Assembly (NCBI RefSeq): GCF_006016075.1
Contig: NZ_CP040093.1
Location: 1,666,501-1,730,500, forward strand
Direction of reading: 5' to 3'
DNA from: Caloramator sp. E03
GTDB taxonomy: Bacteria > Bacillota > Clostridia > Clostridiales > Caloramatoraceae
DNA length: 64,000 bases
The stretch's first letter is position 1, and each line of letters opens with the position of its first letter. The notes under the pieces were generated by a model. That model worked only from the letters and a program-made list of their open reading frames with translations, made no database searches and was not told where the DNA came from. The translations under genes were made by a program, and so were the position numbers. Below are positions 9,547-19,517 of this stretch, piece after piece.

Positions 9547-10650
9547 ATGGAGCTTAATATGAAATCAGTTAGAAGATTTTTTATAGATAGTGCAGTACCG
9601 ATACTATTTATAATAATAAGTGCAATTGCAATACCCCTTTCAAAATTTACAGGGATATATCTTGTAAGAGAGATTGTAACAAGATTAACAAGGGATACGT
9701 TCCTTGTGCTATCGCTTTTGCTTCCTGTTATGGCTGGTATGGGTATAAACTTTGGTATGGTATTAGGAGCAATGGCAGGACAAATAGGATTAATTTTTGT
9801 TACAGATTGGGGTATTAAAGGGGCTTTAGGATTAGTTGTGGCAATGATTATATCAACACCAATATCCATAATTCTTGGGTACTTTGGTGGAGCTGTTTTA
9901 AATAGAGCAAAGGGACGCGAAATGATAACATCAATGATGCTGGGACTTTTTATATCTGGTATATATCAATTTTTCCTTCTTTATCTTTGCGGAAGCATAA
10001 TACCAATTAAAAATCCAAAGCTTTTGCTATCAAGGGGATATGGAATAAGAAATGCAATAAATCTTGATACTGCAGGAGCCTTTGATAAATTATTAAGGGT
10101 TAAAATAGGAGGAGTTCCTGTTTCCTTTGGAACAATTCTTATTATTGTTGCGATTTGCATATTTACAGCTTGGTTTAGAAAGACAAAACTTGGACAGGAC
10201 ATGAGAGCTGTAGGGCAGGATATGGCTGTTGCTGATGCAGCAGGAATTAAAGTAGAAAAGACTCGTATACAATCAATTATTATATCAACTGTTCTTGCAT
10301 GCTATGGACAGATTATATATCTTCAAAACATAGGGACTATAAACACATACAATGGAGCTGATCAGGCAGCACTGTTTGCAGCAGCAGCACTACTGGTTGG
10401 AGGTGCTACTGTTAGTAAAGCAACAATTTTAAATGCAATAGTAGGTACGGGGCTTTTCCATCTTATGTTTGTAGTTATGCCTATGGCAGGCAAAAACCTT
10501 ACAGGTTCTGCTATGCTTGGTGAATACTTTAGAATGTTCGTATCCTATGGAGTTGTAACAATAGCACTAGTTCTTCATGCGTGGAAGAGACAAAAGGATA
10601 AGGAGATGGACAGGGCTCAGTTTAGAGTCGATGTAAAACCTTCAAAATAA
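9547..10650 (+). CDS. ABC transporter permease 2 (ribose/BPD_transp_2 type)
   Basis: 367 residues, ATG 9547 behind GCGAGGTAG that overlaps the previous stop. It is related to permease 1: both carry an ..RAVG/AVGSN..A.AAGI motif (here MRAVGQDMAVADAAGIKVEK) and a glycine-rich LLVGGATVSKA segment near the end (compare LLGGASVNKA in permease 1). About nine membrane helices and a charged cytoplasmic tail. It is the last gene of the importer operon, followed at once by a strong terminator. Confidence 0.9.
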   Translation: MELNMKSVRRFFIDSAVPILFIIISAIAIPLSKFTGIYLVREIVTRLTRDTFLVLSLLLPVMAGMGINFGMVLGAMAGQIGLIFVTDWGIKGALGLVVAMIISTPISIILGYFGGAVLNRAKGREMITSMMLGLFISGIYQFFLLYLCGSIIPIKNPKLLLSRGYGIRNAINLDTAGAFDKLLRVKIGGVPVSFGTILIIVAICIFTAWFRKTKLGQDMRAVGQDMAVADAAGIKVEKTRIQSIIISTVLACYGQIIYLQNIGTINTYNGADQAALFAAAALLVGGATVSKATILNAIVGTGLFHLMFVVMPMAGKNLTGSAMLGEYFRMFVSYGVVTIALVLHAWKRQKDKEMDRAQFRVDVKPSK

Positions 10651-10654
10651 TATA

Positions 10655-10700
10655 AAACAGAACCGATATAGCCTAAATCAGGTTATATCGGTTCTGTTTT
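10655..10700. terminator. Bidirectional terminator between convergent operons
   Basis: A 19-base stem with one mismatch (AACAGAACCGATATAGCC and GGTTATATCGGTTCTGTT) carries T-runs on both sides. It serves the plus-strand ABC operon and the minus-strand gene that ends at 10703. Confidence 0.85.
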
Positions 10701-10702
10701 GC

Positions 10703-12880
10703 TTAAAATATCTTTTTAAATATATCTCTTAACCATTCAAGGAATCCTTTGCTTTCCTTTGTTTTGGTTTGAACACATGTTTTAGAAACTACGGGAGCTT
10801 TGATCTCCTCAGTTCTCATTATAAATTTGACGCTTCCTTCCATGTCTTCTCCTATTCCACAGAAGGCTTTATAATCCTTAGATAATTTTACTATTTCATC
10901 CTTTGATTTTATTATATCATCAATATTTCCTAATTTACCATTAACCTTTGAGTCTATTTTATCTATTCCCTCATTTTTAAATTTCTTCATATTCTTGTCA
11001 AGTTCCTTTGTACCATTAGAAAGCTTCTCACTTCCCTCATTAAGTTTAACAGAGCCTTCATAAGCACTTTCCATTCCTTTTGAGAATTCATCTGTTCCCT
11101 GTGATAGAGCCATAGAGCCTTGATGGAGAGAATTTAATCCTTCATAGAGATTTTTATTTCCCTGTGCAATGTTTGAAATTGAAGGTCCAACCTGTTTTAA
11201 TCCTTCGCTTAAAACTTTGCTCGACTCTGTAAGCTTATTTGCACCTTCAGATAGTGAATTTCCTGCATTTTGAAGTTCCTGTGCATGGGATTTTAAAGTT
11301 TCTCCTCCCTTTGAAATCAAATATGCGCCATCAGCAGCTTTTTTTTGACCATCCTGAAGGGATGAGAGAGCTGAATTTAGATTATCTGTACCGTTTTTAA
11401 TGCTTACAATCCCTGCTTCAAGCTGAGATAGAGCCTCAACATATTGATTTCCTGAATCAAGAAGCTGTTTTAGGTAAGCTTTTTGAGTTTCAAGGCCTGA
11501 TGTAAGCTTCTCTTGAATTTCCTTTGCCTGTGGGATTGGAGATAAAAGTGAAACTATTGTTTCAAGACCGTCAACACCCTTAATCAAAAGTTCTATTGCA
11601 CTGTTTTCTTTTGTTTTTGCTTCTTTTAATTTTGATATAACTTCAAGGCTTTTTGAAGCACCATCGGATATCTGCTTTTCACCGTTTTTAATCTGCTCAG
11701 TGGCTGAAAGGAGCTTATTTAGTCCATCATAAAGTTCACCAGTTTTTTGAGATAACTCCATTGTACCATCTGCAATTTTAACTGCTCCATCTGCAAACTT
11801 TTTTGAGCCTGTAGCAAAGTTTTCAGCTCCATTTGCATAATCTACTGTTCCCTTTGAAAGCTTTTCTGTGCCTGAAGATAATGCAGCTGCCCCCTCGTAA
11901 AGCTTTTTTGCCCCATTTAATGCATCTTCAGTGCCTTTTGTAAGCTTTTTTGCACCATCGTTTATCTTCTTTGAAAATGAATTAAGAGTATCAAGACCTA
12001 ATGTTAGTTTATTCATGTTGTCAGAAAGTTCCTTAGCACCCTGTGCTATTTTTCCTGTACCATCGGATAGTTTGTAGGTTGCATCCTTAATTTTTGAAAT
12101 ACCATCGATTAAGTCTTTTATGTTGTTAGCTCCTTCAATCTTACCTATATCAATTATTTTTGGAGTTGCGGTTATAATAATTGGTTTTAATTCAAAGTTT
12201 GTGCACTCTGCTTCAATTGTTAAGTTTTCAGGTATATCGATTAAACTCTCATCAATTCCAAGGCTGTCTTTAAGTCCCAATACTGTTGCAAAGGTTATAA
12301 CCTGATTGTTTCCATCGGATAGCATTTCTCCAGAGTTTATCTTTACGTTTTTAAAATTATCAAGGGGCAGATTAACAGCTGCAACAACTGTAAAAGGAGT
12401 ATATATAACTTTATTTTTACCATTTATCTTTGCTGTGTGGGCATCTTTATTCTTTAATTCTATATTTATTTTAATTTTACCACTTTTTCCCGCAATTTCT
12501 TCAGGGCTTACTTTGCTTCCATCTAAATAGTAACTAATATTAATATTTATTGGAAGAGATTTATCGGTTTTCCCCTGATAGAATATATCGTTTTTGTTTG
12601 TTTTCCAAATTAAAGTATCCCCAGATATAATTGGCTTTTCATCGCCTTTTACATTAGTAATAGAGCTTAATGTGGATTTGTCCTTTATTTCTATATCAGC
12701 CTTGTCGCTATGAAGATAGTCGCTTACAATGACTTCCTTTTTTTGCCCCTCTGCAGATAATATTGCATATACAGATTCATCCTTTTTAACTAAATCCTTT
12801 GCAAAGGCTATATTTGTCAGCATAAAGCATGCTATTGAAAATATGGCTACTGTTTTTACAAAATAATTTTTAATTGTCAT
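10703..12880 (-). CDS. Exported repeat-rich partner protein of an MMPL transporter (YhgE/Pip-like)
   Basis: 725 residues. A signal peptide (hydrophobic residues 9-26, cleavage after NIAFA) is followed by a beta-rich domain to about 250. Residues about 255-660 are a long run of short helical repeats of the form xxLxxGxxxL, for example AKKLYEGAAALSSGTEKLSKG, typical of YhgE/Pip-like proteins. Unlike YhgE it has no terminal block of membrane helices; it ends in an amphipathic FLEWLRDIFKKIF. Its ribosome site overlaps the stop of the MMPL gene, so the two are translated together and probably act together at the cell surface. The exact role is unknown. Confidence 0.7.
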   Translation of the reverse strand: MTIKNYFVKTVAIFSIACFMLTNIAFAKDLVKKDESVYAILSAEGQKKEVIVSDYLHSDKADIEIKDKSTLSSITNVKGDEKPIISGDTLIWKTNKNDIFYQGKTDKSLPININISYYLDGSKVSPEEIAGKSGKIKINIELKNKDAHTAKINGKNKVIYTPFTVVAAVNLPLDNFKNVKINSGEMLSDGNNQVITFATVLGLKDSLGIDESLIDIPENLTIEAECTNFELKPIIITATPKIIDIGKIEGANNIKDLIDGISKIKDATYKLSDGTGKIAQGAKELSDNMNKLTLGLDTLNSFSKKINDGAKKLTKGTEDALNGAKKLYEGAAALSSGTEKLSKGTVDYANGAENFATGSKKFADGAVKIADGTMELSQKTGELYDGLNKLLSATEQIKNGEKQISDGASKSLEVISKLKEAKTKENSAIELLIKGVDGLETIVSLLSPIPQAKEIQEKLTSGLETQKAYLKQLLDSGNQYVEALSQLEAGIVSIKNGTDNLNSALSSLQDGQKKAADGAYLISKGGETLKSHAQELQNAGNSLSEGANKLTESSKVLSEGLKQVGPSISNIAQGNKNLYEGLNSLHQGSMALSQGTDEFSKGMESAYEGSVKLNEGSEKLSNGTKELDKNMKKFKNEGIDKIDSKVNGKLGNIDDIIKSKDEIVKLSKDYKAFCGIGEDMEGSVKFIMRTEEIKAPVVSKTCVQTKTKESKGFLEWLRDIFKKIF

Positions 12881-12882
12881 TT

Positions 12883-14991
12883 TTATTCCTCCTCCTTGGC
12901 CAGTCTAAGTTTTAATGCAGGCTTTTTATTCCAGTTCCTGCTTGTTGCAGCTATTATTTTTTCGCTAACAAGAAGAATAGAGGGCAGAATTAAAATTATA
13001 ACTATCATACTTATAAGTGCTCCTCTTCCTAGCATCTTACAAAGAGTTTGAATCATATCCATCTTTGCAATAAGTCCAACCCCAATAGTTGCGGCAAAAA
13101 AACACATAGCACTGGTTACGATAGATACGGCACTTCCTTGAACAGCTATTTTCATAGCTTCAAATTTATCAGCACCATTTCTTATTTCTTCCCTGAATCT
13201 TGATGTTAAAAGTATTGCATAGTCAACGGTAGCACCAAGCTGTATGCAGCCGATAACTATTGAAGCTATAAAGGGAAGAGTTTGATTCATATAAAATGGT
13301 ATTGCCATGTTTATAAATATTGCAAGTTCTATGCAAAGAACAAGTATTATTGGTATAGATAAAGAAGTAAAAACAATCAGTATTATTGCAAATATCGATG
13401 CTATTGAAACAAGGCTTGATTTATTAAAATCTTTATTTGCAAGGTCGATTAAATCCTTTGTCAAAGGCCCTTCTCCAGCTACAATTCCGTGTATATCATA
13501 GGATTTTACTATAAAGTTTAAATCCTTAACCTGGTTATTTTCTTCTTTAGTTGCTGCTTTATATTTTGAAGTAGCGATTATTAATTTATAACCTCCCTTT
13601 GTAGAGATTTCTCGAATATCTTCAGGGATAAAGCTTTCTGGTATTCTTGTTCCTACGAATTTGTCATAGGCTATAACATGTTCAATCCCATCAACCTTTT
13701 CTATTTTTTTGACCATTTCATTTACCTTATAGGCAGGTATTTTGCTGTTTATTAGTATCATATGAATAGTTGTCATTTCATACTCATTTTTAAGCTTGTT
13801 TGTAGCAACAACTGATTTTAAATCCTTTGGAAGGGATTCATCGAGGTTATAGTATACTTTAACATTTGACTGTCCAAAAATTGCTGGTATGAATAATATC
13901 AAAAAGGCTATTGCAAATACTTTATAATATTTAGTTACTATATTAGCTATTTTTTCAAAGGACGGAAGATACACCCTGTGATGATATTTGTCTATCTGGC
14001 TGTCAAAGGTTAATATAAGGGATGGAAGTATTGTAACAGCAGTTAAAACTCCAATTAAAACTCCCTTTGCCATAACGATTCCCATATCTTTCCCTATTCC
14101 AAGGCTCATTACGCAAAGGGCTAAAAATCCTGCAACTGTTGTAAGAGAGCTCCCAGTTATTGCAACAAAGGTCGCTTCAATGGCATTTGCCATCGCCAGA
14201 GCCTTATCCTCAATATTTTGCTTTTCTTCTTCATATCTATGAAGAAGAAATATTGAGTAGTCCATCGTAACTCCAAGCTGAAGAACAGCAGCAAGAGCCT
14301 TTGTGATATAGGATATCTGTCCTAAAAATTTATTCGTTCCAAGGTTGTAAATAACCGCAAAACCTATTGAGATTATAAATAAAAAGGGTATAAAATAGGA
14401 TTCCATTGAGAAACTTAAAACTAAAAGGCAGAGCACAACTGCAAGAAGTACATATATAGGAGTTTCTTTGTCTGCAAGGTCTTTTGTATCCTTTACAATT
14501 GCAGCAAGCCCTCCAAGGAAACACTGCTCATTTGTAACTTTTCTGATACTGCTTATTGCATCCATAGTTACCTTTGATGAAGCGGATTCGTTAAATTTTA
14601 TAAAAAGCAGCGTTGAATTTTTTCTGTAAAAAAAATCTTTGATTTCATCAGGAAGTATTTCCTTAGGTATGCTCGTATCTAAGGCATCGCTTATCCATAT
14701 AACCTTTTCAACACCATTTACTTTTTCGATTTTCTCTTTAAGTTTTAATACATCCTTTGACTCCATGTTTTCAATAATTAGCATAGATGTTGCTGCATTA
14801 TGAAAGGACTTATCAAGTATTTCCTGACCTTTCATGGTGTCAAGATTCTTAGGAAGATAGGTTAGAATGTCGTAATTGATTTTAGTTGATACCATGCCAA
14901 ATATGGCAGGAATTAAAAGTACAGCAGCTATTATTAATGTTGTTGTTTTGTGTTTAGTTACTAATAGACCAAACTTTTTCAAGACTGTCAT
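12883..14991 (-). CDS. MMPL/RND-family membrane transporter
   Basis: 702 residues in two related halves, each with one N-terminal helix, a large external domain and five more helices. The family's conserved segment appears twice: LGVTMDYSIFLLHRYEEE in half 1 and LGATVDYAILLTSRFREE in half 2. Proteins of this family (MmpL, YdfJ, HAE3) export lipids, drugs or hopanoids by proton exchange. ATG 14991 has AAAGGAGA upstream. It lies directly after a TetR regulator gene and before the repeat-protein gene, so induction by a hydrophobic toxic compound or a lipid is likely (inference). Confidence 0.9.
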   Translation of the reverse strand: MTVLKKFGLLVTKHKTTTLIIAAVLLIPAIFGMVSTKINYDILTYLPKNLDTMKGQEILDKSFHNAATSMLIIENMESKDVLKLKEKIEKVNGVEKVIWISDALDTSIPKEILPDEIKDFFYRKNSTLLFIKFNESASSKVTMDAISSIRKVTNEQCFLGGLAAIVKDTKDLADKETPIYVLLAVVLCLLVLSFSMESYFIPFLFIISIGFAVIYNLGTNKFLGQISYITKALAAVLQLGVTMDYSIFLLHRYEEEKQNIEDKALAMANAIEATFVAITGSSLTTVAGFLALCVMSLGIGKDMGIVMAKGVLIGVLTAVTILPSLILTFDSQIDKYHHRVYLPSFEKIANIVTKYYKVFAIAFLILFIPAIFGQSNVKVYYNLDESLPKDLKSVVATNKLKNEYEMTTIHMILINSKIPAYKVNEMVKKIEKVDGIEHVIAYDKFVGTRIPESFIPEDIREISTKGGYKLIIATSKYKAATKEENNQVKDLNFIVKSYDIHGIVAGEGPLTKDLIDLANKDFNKSSLVSIASIFAIILIVFTSLSIPIILVLCIELAIFINMAIPFYMNQTLPFIASIVIGCIQLGATVDYAILLTSRFREEIRNGADKFEAMKIAVQGSAVSIVTSAMCFFAATIGVGLIAKMDMIQTLCKMLGRGALISMIVIILILPSILLVSEKIIAATSRNWNKKPALKLRLAKEEE

Positions 14992-15005
14992 CTCCTTTAA
15001 AGATT

Positions 15006-15614
15006 TTATATAGTTAACATTTTTTTAATCATCATAAATAGAACAGGCTTCATATTGTCGATTGTATCAGGCTCCTCAAGAATAATTGAACTGTATATTA
15101 CTGAGCCTGTAAGTTCTATTACCATAAACAAAATCTTTTCAATATTGTCATCGCTAAAGCCTTCCTTTTTAAGGCTGCTTAAAAGAAGATCAGCAACTTC
15201 CTTCATTTCCTTGTATTCTTCAGGTTTTTGAAGGGCTTTTCTAAAAAGCCCAAAGGAAAGATTTTTGTGAATTATTTTTAAAAGCATTTTATTGTTTTTA
15301 AAATATTCAACTATGTAGTCTATAAAACTGATTACTCTGTCGATGTAGTTGTCGTAATTCTCATCCTTTATTTTTTGGAGTGCTTCCTTTATTACAAGGG
15401 AGCTCTTTGATAGTATTAGATGATCCATTATGTCATATTTATCTTTGAAGTAAAGATAAAAGGTACCCTTTGCAACTCCAGCTTTTTTAACGATATCGTC
15501 TATGGCTGTGCTGCTAAAGCCTTTTGTCAAAAACAAATCATAGGCAGCATCAAAGAGTTTGTTTCTCTTTATTATTTTGTTTTTATGTATTTTATTGATT
15601 TTTTCTTTAACCAT
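15006..15614 (-). CDS. TetR/AcrR-family repressor of the MMPL operon
   Basis: 202 residues. The N-terminal helix-turn-helix is classic TetR: LFLTKGFSSTAIDDIVKKAGVAKGTFYLYFKDK at about residues 27-60 (quoted here only to show the region; key residues are TKGF, IVKKAGV and GTFYLYF). The C-terminal ligand domain is not recognisable beyond the family. It is first in a three-gene minus-strand operon with the transporter and its partner, and two operator-like palindromes overlap its promoter, so it most likely represses itself and the transporter until a ligand is bound. Confidence 0.9.
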   Translation of the reverse strand: MVKEKINKIHKNKIIKRNKLFDAAYDLFLTKGFSSTAIDDIVKKAGVAKGTFYLYFKDKYDIMDHLILSKSSLVIKEALQKIKDENYDNYIDRVISFIDYIVEYFKNNKMLLKIIHKNLSFGLFRKALQKPEEYKEMKEVADLLLSSLKKEGFSDDNIEKILFMVIELTGSVIYSSIILEEPDTIDNMKPVLFMMIKKMLTI

Positions 15615-15633
15615 TCAGCACCCACCTTTAAAA

Positions 15634-15689
15634 TTGACTAATAGTCATTAATCATAATATTATTATATGCATAAATGACTATTAGTCAA
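15634..15689 (-). promoter_or_regulatory. Promoter of the TetR-MMPL operon with two palindromic operators
   Basis: Two near-identical 13-base palindromes, TGACTAATAGTCA (15635-15647) and TGACTATTAGTCA (15676-15688), lie 41 bases apart. On the minus strand the distal copy contains the -35 box TTGACT (15689-15684), and TATAAT follows 16 bases later (15667-15662). The proximal copy falls just after the expected transcription start. A repressor on either site would block RNA polymerase. Confidence 0.8.
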
Positions 15690-15721
15690 TTATTTATATA
15701 TTAAATATTTGTTAATACAAA

Positions 15722-15751
15722 AAATGTCAGGAAAAAAACTTCCTGACATTT
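15722..15751 (-). terminator. Terminator of the argGH operon
   Basis: A 12-base stem (AAATGTCAGGAA and its complement) with a 6-base loop, followed on the minus strand by a T-rich run, seven bases beyond the argH stop. Confidence 0.85.
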
Positions 15752-15757
15752 ATTTTT

Positions 15758-17077
15758 TTATATCATTTCTTTTTTTATACCTCTTAAAAGAGCTTTGTCA
15801 TAATCGATGTATTCATAAACCGAAAAGTCAAAATAATCACCGAATTGGTTAAGTTCCTCAAGGGATAGTTCTTCTATAGATTTGTCCTTATCTTCACAGT
15901 ATAAAACTATTCTTCCAACTATTCCATGGGCATCCCTAAAGGGAATCCCCTTTAAAACAAGATAATCCGCAAGCTCTGTTGCATTAAGAAATCCCTTTTT
16001 AACTGCATTTTTCATGTTTTCCTTTTTAACTTTTATAGTAGGAAGCATTTCAGCCATAACTTTTATGCATGAAAGAGTAGTATCGACGGAGTCAAAAAAG
16101 GCTTCTTTATCCTCCTGCATATCCTTGTTATAGGCAAGGGGAAGAGCTTTCATTGTAGTTAATAGTGAAATTAAATTTCCATAAACTCTTCCTGTTTTTC
16201 CACGTATAAGCTCGGCTGCATCAGGGTTTTTCTTTTGAGGCATTATGCTGCTTCCCGTTGAAAATTCATCTCCTATTTCAATGAAGCTGAATTCTTTACT
16301 GCTCCATAAAATAATCTCTTCACAAAGCCTGCTTAAGTGCATCATTATTATTGAAAAATCAGACATAAGCTCTAAGAGATAATCCCTGTCGCTTACACCA
16401 TCTAAAAAGTTGTCAACAGGCTTTTTAAATCCCAGCTCCTTTGCAGTAAACTCTCTGTCAATATAATAAGTTGTTCCTGCTAAGGCGCAGCAGCCAAGAG
16501 GGCTCTCGTTAAGTATATCTTTGGCATTCTCAATTCTTTTCATGTCTCGCTTAAACATATTAATATAACTTGAAAGATGATATTTAAAAGTTATAACCTG
16601 TGCTCTTTGAAGGTGAGTATAACCTGGCATTATAACATCTTTATGTTTTTCACCTAAGTCTTTAAGGGAAATGTTTAGTTTATTTAAACTTGATATTACT
16701 TCTTCAGCCTTTTCCCTTGCATAAAGTTTCATATCAAGAGCAACTTGGTCATTTCTACTTCTTGCTGTATGAAGTTTCTTGCCAACATCACCTATTTTTT
16801 TAATGAGATTTGTTTCAATAAAGCTATGAATATCTTCATAATCTCCATCTATTTTTAAAATGCCTGTTTCTATATCGTGTAATATATTTTCTAATCCTTT
16901 TACTATGAGCTCTCCTTCTTTATTATTTAAAATGCCACATTTTGTAAGCATTTTAGCATGGACTATGCTGCCTAATATGTCTTGTTTGTATAAATTTTTA
17001 TCAAAGGATAGAGAGCTGTTAAAGCTCTCCATTAGTTTACTTTCAGCTTCTTTAAATCTTCCTCCCCAAAGTTTCAT
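15758..17077 (-). CDS. argH: Argininosuccinate lyase
   Basis: 439 residues, the normal length. It splits argininosuccinate into arginine and fumarate, the last step of arginine synthesis, in the cytoplasm. The fumarase/lyase signature GSSIMPQKKNPD is present with the flexible catalytic serine loop, and the N-terminus MKLWGGRF and TARSRNDQVA segment are typical. It follows argG by 14 bases with its own AAGGAAGG ribosome site, and both are driven from the promoter at 18339-18367. Confidence 0.97.
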   Translation of the reverse strand: MKLWGGRFKEAESKLMESFNSSLSFDKNLYKQDILGSIVHAKMLTKCGILNNKEGELIVKGLENILHDIETGILKIDGDYEDIHSFIETNLIKKIGDVGKKLHTARSRNDQVALDMKLYAREKAEEVISSLNKLNISLKDLGEKHKDVIMPGYTHLQRAQVITFKYHLSSYINMFKRDMKRIENAKDILNESPLGCCALAGTTYYIDREFTAKELGFKKPVDNFLDGVSDRDYLLELMSDFSIIMMHLSRLCEEIILWSSKEFSFIEIGDEFSTGSSIMPQKKNPDAAELIRGKTGRVYGNLISLLTTMKALPLAYNKDMQEDKEAFFDSVDTTLSCIKVMAEMLPTIKVKKENMKNAVKKGFLNATELADYLVLKGIPFRDAHGIVGRIVLYCEDKDKSIEELSLEELNQFGDYFDFSVYEYIDYDKALLRGIKKEMI

Positions 17078-17091
17078 AAATAAAACCTTCC

Positions 17092-18291
17092 TTATTCTTT
17101 AGCATTCATCATTGCTTTAATTTTTGATGGAAGTGAATAAAGATTAATAAAACCTTCCGCATCATAATGATTATATAATGAACCAGTAGAAAAAGACGAG
17201 ATTTCCTCATTATAGAGTGCATAAGGTGTATCTATTGAAGCAGTTTTTATGTTACCTTTGTATAATTTTAATTTTACTGTTCCTGTAACATTTTGCTGTG
17301 TAGTTTCAACAAAGGAATCAAGGGCATCTTTAAGTTGGGTAAACCAAAGCCCATCATAAACAAGCTCACCATATTTTTGTGATACAATTTGCTTGAAATG
17401 ATATGTTGTTTTATCTAAAGTCAAGCGTTCAAGTTCATCATGGGCATAATATAACAAAGTTCCACCAGGAGTCTCATAAACTCCCCTTGATTTCATCCCA
17501 ACAAGCCTGTTTTCAATAAGGTCTATAACGCCTATTCCATTTTCACCTGCTACTTTATTCAATAGGCTTAACATATCTACTGGATTTAATTCATTTCCGT
17601 TTATTTTTTTAGGTACGCCTTTTTCAAAATATATTTCAACATAGGTTGGATTATCAGGTGCTTTTTCTGGTGGTGTTACTAATAAATACATGTCATCTTT
17701 ATGTTCATTTGTAGGGTTTTCAAGTTCTCCTCCTTCATGGCTTACATGCCAAAGGTTCATGTCTCTTGAATATATTTTTTCTTTTGTAACAGGAATTTCT
17801 ATTCCTTTTGATGCTGCATAATCAATTGCATCTTCCCTTGATTTTATATTCCATATCCTCCAAGGAGCTATAATTTTAATGTTTGGATCAAAGGAGGCTA
17901 TACCAACTTCAAAACGAACTTGATCGTTTCCTTTTCCTGTACATCCATGGCATATATACTTTGCACCTTCGATGTGAGCAATTTCAACAAGTCTTTTTGC
18001 CATTAAAGGACGAGCAAAGGCAGTACCGAGTAAGTATTTGCCTTCATATATAGCACCGCTTTTTATACCTTTAAATAAGTAATCAGTTATAAATTCTTCT
18101 TTTAAATCTTCTATATATACTTTTGAGGCTCCTGTTTTAATAGCCTTTTCTCTAACGTGGTTCATGTCATCATTTTGACCTACATCTATACAAACTGCAA
18201 TAACTTCAAAATCATAATTTTCTTTAAGCCAAGGTATAATTATTGAAGTATCAAGACCTCCAGAATAAGCAAGTACAACTTTTTCTTTCAT
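17092..18291 (-). CDS. argG: Argininosuccinate synthase
   Basis: 399 residues. It joins citrulline and aspartate using ATP. The N-terminal pyrophosphatase P-loop [10 protein letters not shown] and the [14 protein letters not shown] segment are intact. It is first of a two-gene operon with argH. No carAB, argF or other arginine genes are nearby, so citrulline must come from enzymes encoded elsewhere, for example from the arginine deiminase route (inference). Confidence 0.97.
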   Translation of the reverse strand: MKEKVVLAYSGGLDTSIIIPWLKENYDFEVIAVCIDVGQNDDMNHVREKAIKTGASKVYIEDLKEEFITDYLFKGIKSGAIYEGKYLLGTAFARPLMAKRLVEIAHIEGAKYICHGCTGKGNDQVRFEVGIASFDPNIKIIAPWRIWNIKSREDAIDYAASKGIEIPVTKEKIYSRDMNLWHVSHEGGELENPTNEHKDDMYLLVTPPEKAPDNPTYVEIYFEKGVPKKINGNELNPVDMLSLLNKVAGENGIGVIDLIENRLVGMKSRGVYETPGGTLLYYAHDELERLTLDKTTYHFKQIVSQKYGELVYDGLWFTQLKDALDSFVETTQQNVTGTVKLKLYKGNIKTASIDTPYALYNEEISSFSTGSLYNHYDAEGFINLYSLPSKIKAMMNAKE

Positions 18292-18338
18292 TTTATCACT
18301 CCCAATTTATGTTTATTATCAAAACTATTACAAGCATA

Positions 18339-18367
18339 ATTATACATTATTATTTATACATATTCAA
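18339..18367 (-). promoter_or_regulatory. argGH promoter with possible ArgR-type boxes
   Basis: On the minus strand, TTGAAT (18367-18362) and TATAAT (18344-18339) are exactly 17 bases apart. The spacer is an AT-rich imperfect repeat (ATGTATAAATAATAATGTAT) of the kind bound by ArgR/AhrC, but it matches the ARG-box consensus only loosely. Confidence 0.7.
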
Positions 18368-18478
18368 TAACTTTTTGAATTTTTATACCTAAATATTTTA
18401 ATATTATGCATACAAATTCTTCTGATTCTAAATAAAATTTTTTTATGGTATTATATTAATATAAGGGGGTAGTATTTT

Positions 18479-18946
18479 ATGAATAACTATCTTACTGAAG
18501 AAGCAATAAACAAATTAAAAGAAGAAATTGAATATAGAAAAGTTGTAGTAAGGCATAAGATAATTGAGGATATTAAGGAGGCAAGGGCCTTTGGAGATTT
18601 AAGTGAAAACTTTGAGTATAAGGCTGCAAAGAGGGAGAGGGCAAGGAATGAGAGCAGGATAAGGTACCTTGAAAGAATGATAAAAACAGCTAAAATTATA
18701 AAAGATGATACTGAAGATAATCAGGTTGGTATAGGCAAAACAGTTACTTTAAGGTTTCTAAAAGAAAATGAGGTTGAAGAATTTAAGATAGTAACAACGG
18801 TAGAAGCAGATCCTATGAACAATCTAATAAGTATTGAATCGCCAATAGGTAAGGCAATATTTAAACATAGGGTTGGAGAAATTGTAAAGGTGTATTCTCC
18901 TAATGGAGAATATGAAGTAAAAATTGATAAGGTTGTAAAAGAATAA
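18479..18946 (+). CDS. greA: GreA/GreB-family transcription elongation factor
   Basis: 155 residues. The N-terminal coiled coil (about residues 5-75) carries the acidic tip DLSENFEYKAAK that reaches into the RNA polymerase channel to restart stalled complexes. The C-terminal domain ends with IGKAIFKHRVGEIVKV, the typical GreA fold that binds polymerase. ATG 18479 lies behind AGGGGG. It faces away from argG and is followed closely by the DUF523 gene. Whether this is the main GreA or a second paralogue cannot be judged from one window. Confidence 0.9.
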   Translation: MNNYLTEEAINKLKEEIEYRKVVVRHKIIEDIKEARAFGDLSENFEYKAAKRERARNESRIRYLERMIKTAKIIKDDTEDNQVGIGKTVTLRFLKENEVEEFKIVTTVEADPMNNLISIESPIGKAIFKHRVGEIVKVYSPNGEYEVKIDKVVKE

Positions 18947-18970
18947 TGTAAGAGATAAGAAGGTGAATAT

Positions 18971-19453
18971 ATGATTTTAGTTAGTTCTTGCCTTTTAGGG
19001 CTTGATACAAGGTACAATGGAAAGAATAATTCAAATGATCTTTTAATTGAATACAGTTGCTACGGTAAGTTTATACCTATATGCCCTGAACAGCTTGGAG
19101 GGCTTTCAACTCCAAGGGAACCTTCAGAAATAATAGGTGGAACTGGTAAGGATGTTATGATGGGTTATTGTAAAATTTTAAATTGTAAAGGAGAAGATGT
19201 TACAGAGCAGTATGTAAAAGGAGCTAAAGAAGTTATAAAGATAATTAAAATGTTTCCTGTTAAAGCTGCAATTTTAAAACAAAAAAGCCCATCATGTGGT
19301 AGTAAGAGGATTTATGATGGATGTTTTAAAGGGAAAATTAGAGATGGAGAGGGAGTTGCTGCTTATATTTTAAGGGAAAATAATATACCTATATATTCAG
19401 AAGAAGATATAAATAGAGAATTATTAGAAGAGCTAATATTTAACAAAATATGA
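18971..19453 (+). CDS. DUF523 family protein
   Basis: 160 residues, full length for the family. The conserved cysteine motifs are present: SSCLLG at the N-terminus, CPEQLGGLSTPREPSEI, and LKQKSPSCG near residue 113. The conserved Cys residues suggest a metal or sulfur site, but the function of the family is not established. ATG 18971 has AAGAAGGTGA upstream, and it is 24 bases from the greA stop, so the two are probably cotranscribed. Confidence 0.88.
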   Translation: MILVSSCLLGLDTRYNGKNNSNDLLIEYSCYGKFIPICPEQLGGLSTPREPSEIIGGTGKDVMMGYCKILNCKGEDVTEQYVKGAKEVIKIIKMFPVKAAILKQKSPSCGSKRIYDGCFKGKIRDGEGVAAYILRENNIPIYSEEDINRELLEELIFNKI

Positions 19454-19517
19454 GTATAAAAGCACATACTTATCAATATTTCATAGAATGTATTAAAGCA
19501 TTATTGAGGTATTTAAT

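Noticed and set aside
11700-12530. Plus-strand ORFs antiparallel to the repeat protein (for example 12120-12305 and 12306-12530)
   Set aside because: Shadows of the minus-strand gene, without ribosome sites or domain content.
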